From Klebsiella pneumoniae (GTDB taxonomy: Bacteria; Pseudomonadota; Gammaproteobacteria; Burkholderiales; UBA3065): 47,756 nt of DNA. The notes beneath the pieces were generated by a model that ran no database searches, was not told the DNA's origin, and saw only the letters and a list, made by a program, of their open reading frames with translations. A program made the position numbers and the translations under genes. This document shows positions 30,326 through 39,613 of the stretch, in pieces; the first letter of the stretch is position 1, and every line of letters begins with the position of its first letter. The stretch spans positions 1 through 47,756 of the forward strand of contig CAMDGF010000011.1 in assembly GCA_945897555.1 (NCBI GenBank). The letters are read 5' to 3'.

Positions 30326-31254
30326 CAGGGCATCGCGTCGACTTGCTCTTTTGCCGGCTTGACCAGATCCGCCTGCGTCACACCGAGCCACATCACCAGG
30401 GCCGAGGCGACGAAAGCCGACGAGTAGATGCCGAACAGGATGCCGATGGTGAGTGCCAGTGCGAAGCCGTAAAGCGCTTCACCGCCAAAAATGAGCATCG
30501 AGAGCACGGCCAGCTGGGTGGACCCGTGGGTGATGATGGTCCGGCTCATGGTGCGGGTGAGCGCGTTGTCGATGATCTCCGGCACCGTACGCCCCCGCAT
30601 CTTGCTGAAGTTCTCGCGGATGCGGTCGAACACCACCACCGATTCGTTGACCGAATAACCGAGCACCGCGAGCACCGCGGCGAGCACGGTGAGCGAGAAC
30701 TCCCACTGAAAGAAGGAGAAGAAGCCGAGGATGATGACCACATCGTGGAGGTTGGCGAGCAGCGCCGAGATGCCGAACTTCCACTCGAAGCGCATCCACA
30801 GGTAGATGACGATGCCCAGACAGACGAACAGCAGCGCCATGGCGCCATCGGTGGCGAGTTCCTTGCCGATCTGCGGGCCAACAAACTCCACCCGGCGCAG
30901 CTCGATGGCGGGCTCGACCGCCTTGAGGGCATCGAAAACCTGCTCGGACAGCTGCGCGCTGGTGAGGCCCTGCTTGACCGGCAGGCGGATGAGCACTTCG
31001 CGCGAGGTGCCAAAGTTCTGCACCGCTGCGTCGGCAAAGCCGAGCTGACCCAACTCGCTGCGGATGCGGGACAGGTCGGCGGCCTGCGGCGTGGCGATCT
31101 CCATGACGGTGCCGCCGGTGAACTCGACCGAGAAATGCAGCCCGCGCGTGGCCAAAAAGAACACCGCAGCGATGAACGTGACGATCGACACCACGTTGAA
31201 CCACAGCGCGTGGCGCATGAACGGGATGTCGCGGCGGATGCGGAAGAATTCCAT
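30325..31254 (-). CDS. secF: Protein translocase subunit SecF
   Basis: A 309-residue six-helix RND-type protein that works with SecD in proton-driven protein export. Motifs include GLHFSVEFTGGTVMEI, the helix DVVIILGFFSFFQWEFSLTV, and ALTRTMSRTIITHGSTQLAV. It lies 15 bases after secD. Confidence 0.97.
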   Translation of the reverse strand: MEFFRIRRDIPFMRHALWFNVVSIVTFIAAVFFLATRGLHFSVEFTGGTVMEIATPQAADLSRIRSELGQLGFADAAVQNFGTSREVLIRLPVKQGLTSAQLSEQVFDALKAVEPAIELRRVEFVGPQIGKELATDGAMALLFVCLGIVIYLWMRFEWKFGISALLANLHDVVIILGFFSFFQWEFSLTVLAAVLAVLGYSVNESVVVFDRIRENFSKMRGRTVPEIIDNALTRTMSRTIITHGSTQLAVLSMLIFGGEALYGFALALTIGILFGIYSSAFVASALVMWLGVTQADLVKPAKEQVDAMP

Positions 31255-31269
31255 GGCAGTACGTCCTCG

Positions 31270-33132
31270 TCAGGCGGCGGCGTCGCGCTGCGCCCAGTCG
31301 GTGTTGCCGATCGAAAGGTGGCTGATGCGCTTCTGCCGGCCGTAGATGAGATTGACCAAGCCCCGCGAGACCAGCACCGCGCTGAACATGGAAGTCAGGA
31401 TGCCCAGGCAGTGCACAACGGCAAAACCCCGCACCGGGCCGGAACCGAAGGCGAGCAGCGCCAGGCCGGCGATGAGGGAGGTGATGTTGGAGTCGAGGAT
31501 GGTGCCGAAGGCGCGCTCGTAGCCAGCAACGATCGAGGCACCCGGCGAGTTGCCGTTGCGCAGCTCCTCGCGGATGCGCTCGTTGATGAGCACGTTGGCG
31601 TCGATGGCCATGCCGAGCGTGAGCGCGATGGCAGCGATACCCGGCAGCGTGAGTGTGGCCTGCAGCAGCGAGAGCAGCGCGATGAGCAGGAACAGGTTGC
31701 TGGCCAGTGCGATCGACGAGATGGCGCCGAACACGAGGTAGTAGATGACCATGAAGACGACGATGGCGGCGAAGCCATAGAGCGTCGACTTGATGCCGCG
31801 GCTGATGTTATCGGCCCCCAGAGACGGGCCGACGGTGCGCTCCTCGACGATCTCCATCGGCGCTGCGAGCGACCCGGCACGCAGCAGCAGTGCGATGTCA
31901 CGCGCCTCCTCGGTGTTCATGGCGCCGCTGATCTGCACGCGACCTCCCGCGATCTCGGTGCGGATGACCGGCGCTGTGACCACCTCCGACTGGCCTTTCT
32001 CGACCAGCAACATGGCCATGCGCTTGCCGACGTTCTCGCGGGTGATCTGCTTGAAGATGCGGGCGCCCTTGCCGTCAAGGTTGATGTGCACCGCCGGCTG
32101 GCCACTCTGGCCGTCGAAGCCGGGCTGCGCGTCGGAGATGTTCTCGCCAGTGAGGTAGACCTGCTTCTTGACGAGGTAAGGGCGGCCGCTGCGCTCAAAG
32201 ACGAGGTCGGAGCCGAACGGCACCTGCCCGGCCTCAGCCGCGGCCAATGCCCCTGGATCGCTGTGCTCCTCGTCGACCATGCGCAACTCGAGGGTGGCGG
32301 TGCGGCCGAGGATGTCCTTGGCCTTGGCGGTGTCCTGCACCCCCGGCAACTGCACCACCACGCGCGACGGACCTTGCTGCTGCACGATGGGCTCGGCCAC
32401 GCCGAGCTCGTTGACGCGGTTGCGCAGCGTGGTGATGTTCTGCTGCAGCGAGGCTTCCTCGATGCGCTTGAGCTCGGTGGGGGTGAGCGACAGGATGAGG
32501 CGGAGGTCCTCGCCGACCACGTCGTCGCGCATCGAAAGCCCACGGAAATCGCGCTCGACCAGTGCGCGCGCTTTCTTGCGCGACTCCTCGTCCTTGAAGC
32601 GCAGGGTGAGGTCGTCGCCCTGGCGGCTGATGCCGCCGTAGGCGACACGAGCCTCGCGCAGGCTGCCCCGCAGCTCATTCTGGCTGCGCTCGATGGCCTT
32701 GGACAGCGCCGTCTTCATGTCGACCTCGAGCAGGAAGTGCACACCGCCGCGAAGATCGAGGCCCAGATACATGGGCAGTGCGCGGATGGACCCCATCCAC
32801 TCCGGCGAGGCCGACTGCAGCGCCAGTGCGATGATGAACTGGTTGCCGAGCGCCTGTTGCAAGACGTCGCGCGCCTTGAGCTGCTCCTCGGTGCTGCCGA
32901 GGCGCACACGGATGCTGCGCTCGTCGCTGACCACTGCGCCCGGGCTCACGCCACCGGCCTTGAGTGCTTGTTCGACCTGCCCCATGAGGGCGGTGTCGGC
33001 CTTGACACCCGGGCGGGCAGGGACCACCTGCACCGCCGGCACCTCGCCGAACAGGTTGGGCACCGTATAGATGACGCCAAGCGCCATCACGATGGCGATG
33101 AGGGCGTTCTTCCAGAGCGGGAAGCGGTTCAT
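31270..33132 (-). CDS. secD: Protein translocase subunit SecD
   Basis: A 620-residue partner of SecF. An N-terminal helix (KNALIAIVMALGVIYTVPNLFG) precedes the large periplasmic P1 domain (GLDLRGGVHFLLEVDM), then the C-terminal helices with LTLPGIAAIALTLGMAIDANVLINERIREELR. Standard length and gene order (yajC-secD-secF). Confidence 0.98.
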   Translation of the reverse strand: MNRFPLWKNALIAIVMALGVIYTVPNLFGEVPAVQVVPARPGVKADTALMGQVEQALKAGGVSPGAVVSDERSIRVRLGSTEEQLKARDVLQQALGNQFIIALALQSASPEWMGSIRALPMYLGLDLRGGVHFLLEVDMKTALSKAIERSQNELRGSLREARVAYGGISRQGDDLTLRFKDEESRKKARALVERDFRGLSMRDDVVGEDLRLILSLTPTELKRIEEASLQQNITTLRNRVNELGVAEPIVQQQGPSRVVVQLPGVQDTAKAKDILGRTATLELRMVDEEHSDPGALAAAEAGQVPFGSDLVFERSGRPYLVKKQVYLTGENISDAQPGFDGQSGQPAVHINLDGKGARIFKQITRENVGKRMAMLLVEKGQSEVVTAPVIRTEIAGGRVQISGAMNTEEARDIALLLRAGSLAAPMEIVEERTVGPSLGADNISRGIKSTLYGFAAIVVFMVIYYLVFGAISSIALASNLFLLIALLSLLQATLTLPGIAAIALTLGMAIDANVLINERIREELRNGNSPGASIVAGYERAFGTILDSNITSLIAGLALLAFGSGPVRGFAVVHCLGILTSMFSAVLVSRGLVNLIYGRQKRISHLSIGNTDWAQRDAAA

Positions 33133-33177
33133 GGGGTGTCCGGTGGCTTGGCGATGGGGCGACGGCCGCCCGCTGGA

Positions 33178-33531
33178 TCAGGCCGCTGCGATGCTGCCCT
33201 TGGGCAGAACGGTCTGGATGCTCGGGCGCTGCACGACGATGCGCGTGTCCTTGGCGATCTCGAGCGTGACATACGCGTCGGCGACCTTGGTCACCTTGCC
33301 CAGCACTCCGCCGCCGGCGACGACCTCATCGCCGACCTGCAGCGCATCGATCATCTGCTTGTGCTCCTTGGCGCGCTTCATCTGCGGGCGGATGAGCATG
33401 AAATAGAACAGCACGAAGATGACGACCATCGGCAGCAGTCCGGCCCAATCGAAGGCTGGCGCAGGCTGCTCGGCGAAGGCGGGCGCGGAAAAGGAGGCGA
33501 GGACGCTGGCGAGAACGGGAGCGGCTTTCAT
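33178..33531 (-). CDS. yajC: Preprotein translocase accessory subunit YajC
   Basis: A 117-residue single-span protein: helix LLPMVVIFVLFYFMLIRPQMKRAKEHK, then the cytoplasmic domain LQVGDEVVAGGGVLGKVTKV. ATG 33531 starts a signal-like segment (MKAAPVLASVLASFSAPAFA) before the main helix; this extra N-terminal hydrophobic stretch is common in betaproteobacterial copies. Confidence 0.96.
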   Translation of the reverse strand: MKAAPVLASVLASFSAPAFAEQPAPAFDWAGLLPMVVIFVLFYFMLIRPQMKRAKEHKQMIDALQVGDEVVAGGGVLGKVTKVADAYVTLEIAKDTRIVVQRPSIQTVLPKGSIAAA

Positions 33532-33623
33532 CGGGTCTGGGCTCGGGGTGTGGAGGGCAGCAAAAATGGTGGGCGATGGTAGCACGGAGGCGCTGGCGGG
33601 CCGACGCGACGCATCACCAGAAC

Positions 33624-34763
<1,140 letters not shown>

Positions 34764-35810
34764 TCAGGTGAGCGCTGGGCGCGAGCCCGAAGGCTGCGGG
34801 TCGATAAGCATGGCGTCACCGTAACTGAAGAAACGGTAGCCCTGCGCGATGGCGTGCTGGTAAGCAGCACGGATAGGCTCGACTCCGCCGAGCGCCGACA
34901 CCAGCATCAGCAGGGTCGACCTGGGCAGATGGAAGTTGGTCATGAGCGCATCGATGACGCGGAAATCATACCCCGGGCGAATGAACAGCCCGGTCTCGGC
35001 GCTGCCGGCACGCAGACTGCCCTCTGCTGCAGCCGATTCGAGCGCGCGCAACGCGGTGGTGCCTACTGCCACCACGCGCCCGCCACGGGCACGGGCAGCA
35101 GCTACCGCATCGACCGTGGCCTGGGGCACCACCCACCACTCGCGGTGCATGATGTGCTCGTCGAGCTGGTCGACACGCACCGGCTGGAAGGTACCGGCAC
35201 CCACGTGCAGCGTGACCCACGCCAGCTCGATACCCTGCGCCTGCAGAGCGGCGAGCAGCGGCTCGTCGAAATGCAAGCCGGCGGTGGGCGCGGCCACCGA
35301 GCCGGGCTCGCGCGCAAAAACGGTCTGGTAGCGCGCCTCGTCGACGGCATCGGCTGCTCGCTCGATGTAAGGCGGCAAGGGCAGCCGGCCATGCCGCTCG
35401 ATCATTTCGAGCGCGTCGCCGTCGAAGCGCAGGTGGAAGAACTCACCGGCGCGACCCATCACCGTGGCACGGAGATCGCCGTCGAGTGCCAGCACGCTGC
35501 CGGCAGCGGGCGTCTTGCTGGCGCGCAGCATGGCAAGGACCTCGCGCTCTCCGACGATGCGCTCGACCAGCACCTCGACCCGACCACCGGTGGCCTTGGT
35601 ACCGCAGAGGCGCGCGTGGATGACACGGCTGTCGTTGAACACCATGAGATCGCCGGGGCAGAGCCATTGCGGCAAGGCCCGCACCCGCGAGTCGGTGATC
35701 TGCTCGCCTCGCAGGACCAACAGGCGCGACGCCGCCCGATCGACCAGCGGGACTTGGGCGATGCGATCAGGCGGGAGTCCGTAATCGAAATCGGCAAGCG
35801 TGAGCGGCAT
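34764..35810 (-). CDS. queA: S-adenosylmethionine:tRNA ribosyltransferase-isomerase
   Basis: A 348-residue enzyme adding the epoxycyclopentanediol precursor to preQ1-tRNA. It opens [15 protein letters not shown], and contains [38 protein letters not shown] and [19 protein letters not shown] 35810 gives the canonical N-terminus. First gene of the queA-tgt-yajC-secDF run. Confidence 0.97.
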   Translation of the reverse strand: MPLTLADFDYGLPPDRIAQVPLVDRAASRLLVLRGEQITDSRVRALPQWLCPGDLMVFNDSRVIHARLCGTKATGGRVEVLVERIVGEREVLAMLRASKTPAAGSVLALDGDLRATVMGRAGEFFHLRFDGDALEMIERHGRLPLPPYIERAADAVDEARYQTVFAREPGSVAAPTAGLHFDEPLLAALQAQGIELAWVTLHVGAGTFQPVRVDQLDEHIMHREWWVVPQATVDAVAAARARGGRVVAVGTTALRALESAAAEGSLRAGSAETGLFIRPGYDFRVIDALMTNFHLPRSTLLMLVSALGGVEPIRAAYQHAIAQGYRFFSYGDAMLIDPQPSGSRPALT

Positions 35811-35900
35811 GGGACGCGACTCTACCGCAGCCTCCCCCCGGTCGACAGCGCTTGATCTGGCGCAATGCACCGCCGGTAGCTGGTCAGTAGATTAACGGCC

Positions 35901-36707
35901 ATGAAGACCGACTCGACGCCACGCAAAGATCCGCTGACTGCCGAGACATCGCAGCGCGCCGATCGGCCGTCGATGCCCCGCCCCTTCCAGCCCTCTGCAT
36001 CGCCTAGCCAACTCGTGCAGGCGGTGTGCCGCAGCCGCATGGTGCAGGGCGGTGATGCGTGGGTCGAATTGTTGTCGCAAGCGCGACGCGAGAACCGCAA
36101 GCGCAACATCACCGGCGTGCTGGTACGACAAGGCGACGCCGTATTGCTGGTGTTGGAGGGAACGGCCGAGCGGGTCGGCGAGGTGCTCACTGCGATCGGC
36201 CGCGACCCACGCCATGTCGGGCTCTCGGTGCTGCGCGTGCGTTCGGCACTCAAACGCGATTTCCCCGGCTGGTGGATGGCGAGCACCCAACTCGATATCG
36301 ATCGCTTCATCCGCATCGAGCGGGCCTTCGCCAGCGACGACCCCGACGCCGGAAGGCGGCTGCGAGCCTTCATCGTCGATGGCGAGTGGATGCCGGAACC
36401 GACCCTGGGGGGCGCCGCACTGCTCACGCCGATGTCACGCCGCACCAATCATGTCGGCCTTGCCGCGCATGCGAATGGTGGCGAGACGGCAGCCAGCGCA
36501 GTGCGAGCCGTGCGCGTTCGCAGCGGCCTGACGCAGACGGAGTTCGCCCGACGCTTCGGCGTGCCACTGCACACCTTGCGCAACTGGGAACAGGGCAAGC
36601 GTGCGCCGACGGGAGCAGCGGCCACCCTCATCCGTATCATGACTGTGATGCCGGAGGTGGTCAGCGCGATCGCAGCCACGGCGCCACCGCTCATGCGTCC
36701 GAACTGA
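35901..36707 (+). CDS. Degenerate BLUF-like domain fused to a C-terminal XRE-type HTH
   Basis: A 268-residue protein. Residues about 38-135 align by eye with BLUF flavin photoreceptors of the AppA type: conserved N65, NITGVL (69-74), VLEG (84-87), RDPRH (101-105) and FPGWWM (121-126). The two residues that make BLUF photochemistry work are replaced: the flavin-site Tyr is Cys43 (AVCRS where BLUF has YRS) and the Gln is Leu83 (VLLVLEG where BLUF has FFQWLEG). Residues about 200-260 form an antitoxin/XRE helix-turn-helix (RSGLTQTEFARRFGVPLHTLRNWEQGKRAP). It is probably a transcription regulator that no longer senses blue light in the normal way, or that senses something else. ATG 35901 is used; ATG 35973 is also in frame. 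It may matter that tRNA-Leu follows. Confidence 0.8.
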   Translation: MKTDSTPRKDPLTAETSQRADRPSMPRPFQPSASPSQLVQAVCRSRMVQGGDAWVELLSQARRENRKRNITGVLVRQGDAVLLVLEGTAERVGEVLTAIGRDPRHVGLSVLRVRSALKRDFPGWWMASTQLDIDRFIRIERAFASDDPDAGRRLRAFIVDGEWMPEPTLGGAALLTPMSRRTNHVGLAAHANGGETAASAVRAVRVRSGLTQTEFARRFGVPLHTLRNWEQGKRAPTGAAATLIRIMTVMPEVVSAIAATAPPLMRPN

Positions 36708-36763
36708 GGGCTCTCACGCCGGGCTGGCGAGGGTGGAAGGCCACGCCGGTCCGGCTTTTTTGC

Positions 36764-36793
36764 TTGCAGCGGCGCTGCCCACCACACGATAAT
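36764..36793 (+). promoter_or_regulatory. Promoter for tRNA-Leu
   Basis: TTGCAG, an 18-base spacer and GATAAT, with the predicted transcript starting about nine bases before the mature tRNA 5' end. Confidence 0.6.
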
Positions 36794-36808
36794 CCGCCCT
36801 CCCCTCCA

Positions 36809-36895
36809 GCCGGGATGGCGGAATCGGTAGACGCAGCGGATTCAAAATCCGCCGCCAGAGATGGTGTGGGGGTTCGAGTCCCCCTCCCGGCACCA
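36809..36895 (+). tRNA. tRNA-Leu (anticodon CAA)
   Basis: The acceptor arms GCCGGGA and TCCCGGC pair perfectly. The anticodon loop TTCAAAA gives CAA, reading UUG. A long class-II variable arm and the T-loop GGTTCGAGTCC are present, and 3' CCA is encoded (36893-36895). Stands alone between the BLUF-like gene and the unknown gene at 36972-37247. Confidence 0.97.
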
Positions 36896-36971
36896 GTCAG
36901 GATCAGGCAAGCGCATGCCCACCCGTGCTCCCTGACTGCGCGTCCAGACCCAGTGAGGGTCGAACAGACGC

Positions 36972-37247
36972 TCAGTGGGACGCGCTGTAGCCCGAAGAGT
37001 CAGGTTGGAAGCCGGGGCTCCACGTACCGCGTTGACGCAGTGATTCGAGTTCGGCCACCGCGCGCTGGAACGACCGGTTCCACAACTCCTGACTCACACC
37101 AACGTCGAGGATGGACTCAAGCCAGCCAAGAAGGATCTGGCATTGGGTGGAGACTGCGGGATCGCTCAACAGCGTTTGGTACTCGCTCTCCAAACGGTTG
37201 ATCTGCGCCTTGCCCAAGGCTATTCGGGCGGCAAGAGGCTGTTTCAC
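36972..37247 (-). CDS. Hypothetical protein, 91 residues
   Basis: An open frame from GTG 37247 without a strong ribosome site. The product is soluble and mostly helical in appearance (IALGKAQINRLESEYQTLLS, then AVAELESLRQRG), with a Ser/Gly/Pro-rich end. I recognise no family. Codon and base use look less GC-rich than the neighbours, and the upstream region to 37320 is AT-rich. It could be a recently acquired gene next to the tRNA or a non-functional frame. Confidence 0.45.
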   Translation of the reverse strand: MKQPLAARIALGKAQINRLESEYQTLLSDPAVSTQCQILLGWLESILDVGVSQELWNRSFQRAVAELESLRQRGTWSPGFQPDSSGYSASH

Positions 37248-37291
37248 AGGCCATTAGTCTCATGAATGTGGATATTGTGATGATAAATTTT

Positions 37292-37311
37292 GTCTAGGAC
37301 AATGTCCAGAC
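37292..37311 (+). promoter_or_regulatory. Inverted repeat upstream of the WYL regulator
   Basis: GTCTAGGAC-AAT-GTCCAGAC pairs with one bulged base. It lies 81 bases before the WYL gene in an AT-rich stretch, between divergent genes. It is a plausible regulator binding site, perhaps for autoregulation. Confidence 0.45.
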
Positions 37312-37391
37312 TTTTTGCATCATGGCGTCAGTCCAAAGCTCACCGCGCGAGCCTCTGCTAGGCTGAGAGGTACCCCGACTCGTCAAATGTC

Positions 37392-38363
37392 ATGCACGAC
37401 GCCGAGCGCATCCATCGCATCGACCAACTCCTGCACGAGCGGCAGGTGGTGCCGCTGAGCGAGATGCTCAAGGCACTCGGCGTTTCGCGAGCCACCTTCA
37501 AGCGCGATCTGGCTTATCTGCGCGACCGCTTCAATGCGCCCATCGAGTACGACCGCGAACGTGGTGGGTACCGTTTTGCCGAACAGGGCCCCGGGCCGCG
37601 CTACGCCCTGCCGGGCCTTTGGTTCAGCGAGGCCGAGGTCGCTGCCCTCTTGACCATGAGCCAGCTGCTCGAGGAACTCGACAGCAACCTGCTGACCCCG
37701 CACATCCGGCCGCTGATGGCCCGCATCGACGCCATTCTCGGCGACGGCAAGGTGGGATCTGCGGAATTGCGGCGGCGCATCCGCATCACCCGTGCCGGCA
37801 CGCGCCCGCCGGCCAACCAGTGGTTCCCCGGCATCGGCCTTGCACTGCTGCGCCGCAAGCGCCTGTACATCCGTTACTACGGACGCGCCAGAGACGATGT
37901 GACCGACCGCGCGGTGTCACCGCAGCGCCTCGTGCATTACCGCGGCAACTGGTATCTCGATGCCTGGTGCCACCTGCGAGACGGCTTACGGAGTTTCGCG
38001 CTCGATGGCTTCCGTAGCATGCAGACCCTCGAGCAGCCCGCCACAGAGTGCACCGACGCTGAACTCGACGCGTTCTTCAGCGCCGGCTACGGCATCTTCT
38101 CGGGTGCCGATGTGCGCTGGGCCCGGCTGCGCTTCAGCGCCGAGCGCTCACGTTGGGTAGCGGCCGAGCATTGGCACTCACAACAGCGGGGTGACTTTGA
38201 TGAGATGGGACGCTATGTGCTCGAAGTGCCCTATTCCGATCCACGCGAGTTACTCGGTGAGGTGTTGCGGCACGGCAGCAGCGTGGAGGTGCTGGATCCA
38301 CCGGAGATACGCGAGATGTTGCGCGCCGAACTGCGAGCTGCACTGACGCTCAGCGGCGGCTGA
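37392..38363 (+). CDS. WYL-domain transcriptional regulator (YafY type)
   Basis: A 323-residue regulator. An N-terminal winged HTH (MHDAERIHRIDQLLHERQVVPLSEMLKALGVSRATFKRDLAYLRD, about 1-50) is followed by a WYL domain (LYIRYYGRARDDVTDRAVSPQRLVHYRGNWYLDAWCHLRD, about 155-200) and a C-terminal WCX-type extension. WYL regulators sense ligands, often nucleic-acid-derived. Its 3' end overlaps the convergent MalY-like gene by 14 bases. A DNA palindrome lies upstream. Target genes are unknown; the ovothiol genes are the nearest candidates. Confidence 0.92.
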   Translation: MHDAERIHRIDQLLHERQVVPLSEMLKALGVSRATFKRDLAYLRDRFNAPIEYDRERGGYRFAEQGPGPRYALPGLWFSEAEVAALLTMSQLLEELDSNLLTPHIRPLMARIDAILGDGKVGSAELRRRIRITRAGTRPPANQWFPGIGLALLRRKRLYIRYYGRARDDVTDRAVSPQRLVHYRGNWYLDAWCHLRDGLRSFALDGFRSMQTLEQPATECTDAELDAFFSAGYGIFSGADVRWARLRFSAERSRWVAAEHWHSQQRGDFDEMGRYVLEVPYSDPRELLGEVLRHGSSVEVLDPPEIREMLRAELRAALTLSGG

Positions 38364-39552
38364 AGGCAGCCACACGACGCAGGCAGTCGGCCATGCGTGA
38401 GGGCGGAATGGCAAAGTTGAGCCGCATGAAGCCGCTGCCGCCGACGCCAAAGCGTGCACCCGCCGAGAGTCCGAGCCCAGCCTCGACCCAAGCGCGCATG
38501 AGGCGGGTATCGTCCATGCCGGTGCCACGGCAATCCAGCCACGCCAGATAGGTGGCCTCCGGCGGCGTGCCCTTGACCCATCCGTCGACAGCCGGAGTGA
38601 GCGCCTCGAACAGCGCGTCGCGGTTGGCGCGCAACACATCGAGGCAGGCATCGAGCCAGGTGTCGCCCTCTCGGTAAGCGGCCTCAAAGGCCACCAAGCC
38701 GAGCGGGTTGGCAACGCTCACGGGCAGTCGGCCGAACGCCTCGGCCAGACGACTGGCCACAGCGTCGCTGGACGAGATGACCGCCGAAAGGCCCAAACCA
38801 GGGATGTTGAAGGTCTTGCTTGGAGCCACGGCCGTGGCCACTGCATCCTCGGCGGTAGCGATCCGGCCGAGGGGGATGTGTAGCGGCGCATCGGCCGCTG
38901 CGCCGTGGCGCGGGGCGTAGACCAGGTCGGCATGGATCTCGTCGCTGAGGATGGCCATGCCGTGCCGCCGCGCGATGTCGAGCACCGCGCGCAACTCGTC
39001 CTCGCGCCAGACCCGCCCGACCGGGTTGTGCGGACTGCAGAGCAGCAACAGGCGTGCGCCCCCGCGCGCGAGCCCCTCGAGCCGGTCGAGGTCCATAGAG
39101 TAGCCAGCGCCAGACTCCCGCCCGCTGCCCTGCAAGAGCGGGTTCTCGAGCACGACGCGGCCCTGCCGGGTGACGGCGTCGAACAGCGGCGGGTAGACCG
39201 GTGGCTGTACCACCACGCCCTGCCCCGGTTCGGTGAAGGCAGCCACCGCCGCGTAGAGCGTGGGCACCACGCCGGGCGCGAGCGCGACGCGGTGGCCATC
39301 CACCTGCCAGCCATGCCGGCGCGCAAGCCAGCCGCTGAGCGCCTCCGGCACAGCGTCCGGGACCACGGTATAGCCATAGACCGGATGCGCCACGCGTGCC
39401 GCGAGGGCGGCCTGGACCGCCGGCGGCGCGGCGAAGTCCATGTCGGCCACCCAGAGCGGCTCGACCGCATCGGTGCCGAACAGACGCCGGCGCAGGTCGT
39501 ACTTCTCGCTGTGCGTACCCACGCGCTCCACCGGCTTGTCGAAGTCGAACAC
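38350..39552 (-). CDS. ovoB: MalY/PatB-type PLP C-S lyase, likely OvoB
   Basis: About 400 residues of a fold-type I PLP enzyme. It opens FDFDKPVERVGTHSEKYDL like MalY, has the PLP-binding Lys in APSKTFNIPGLGLSAV, and contains SPHNPVGRVW and SDEIHADLVY. Alone it would be called a cystathionine beta-lyase. Directly downstream of ovoA it fits OvoB, which cleaves the sulfoxide conjugate to 5-thiohistidine. I use GTG 39552 because homology to MalY begins there; GTG 39597 is also in frame. The 3' end overlaps the WYL gene. Confidence 0.85.
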   Translation of the reverse strand: MFDFDKPVERVGTHSEKYDLRRRLFGTDAVEPLWVADMDFAAPPAVQAALAARVAHPVYGYTVVPDAVPEALSGWLARRHGWQVDGHRVALAPGVVPTLYAAVAAFTEPGQGVVVQPPVYPPLFDAVTRQGRVVLENPLLQGSGRESGAGYSMDLDRLEGLARGGARLLLLCSPHNPVGRVWREDELRAVLDIARRHGMAILSDEIHADLVYAPRHGAAADAPLHIPLGRIATAEDAVATAVAPSKTFNIPGLGLSAVISSSDAVASRLAEAFGRLPVSVANPLGLVAFEAAYREGDTWLDACLDVLRANRDALFEALTPAVDGWVKGTPPEATYLAWLDCRGTGMDDTRLMRAWVEAGLGLSAGARFGVGGSGFMRLNFAIPPSRMADCLRRVAAFSRR

Positions 39553-39613
39553 CGGCGAAGCGCCCCGAAGCCGGCTCAATGGCGCGCGGGGCTGCACCGA
39601 GGCGGTGCGAGAC

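Noticed and set aside
30343-33582. A 1079-codon open frame on the plus strand
   Set aside because: It is fully antisense to secF, secD and yajC, is His/Gln/Arg-rich low complexity, and is explained by GC skew of codon positions.
37350-37375. TPP-riboswitch-like CTGAGA upstream of the WYL gene
   Set aside because: Only the hexamer is present; the rest of the riboswitch core is missing. It more likely contributes to ribosome binding near GAGAGGT or is chance.
36809-38363. Prophage or integrative element at tRNA-Leu
   Set aside because: No integrase, no phage genes, and no second copy of the tRNA 3' end were found in the window.
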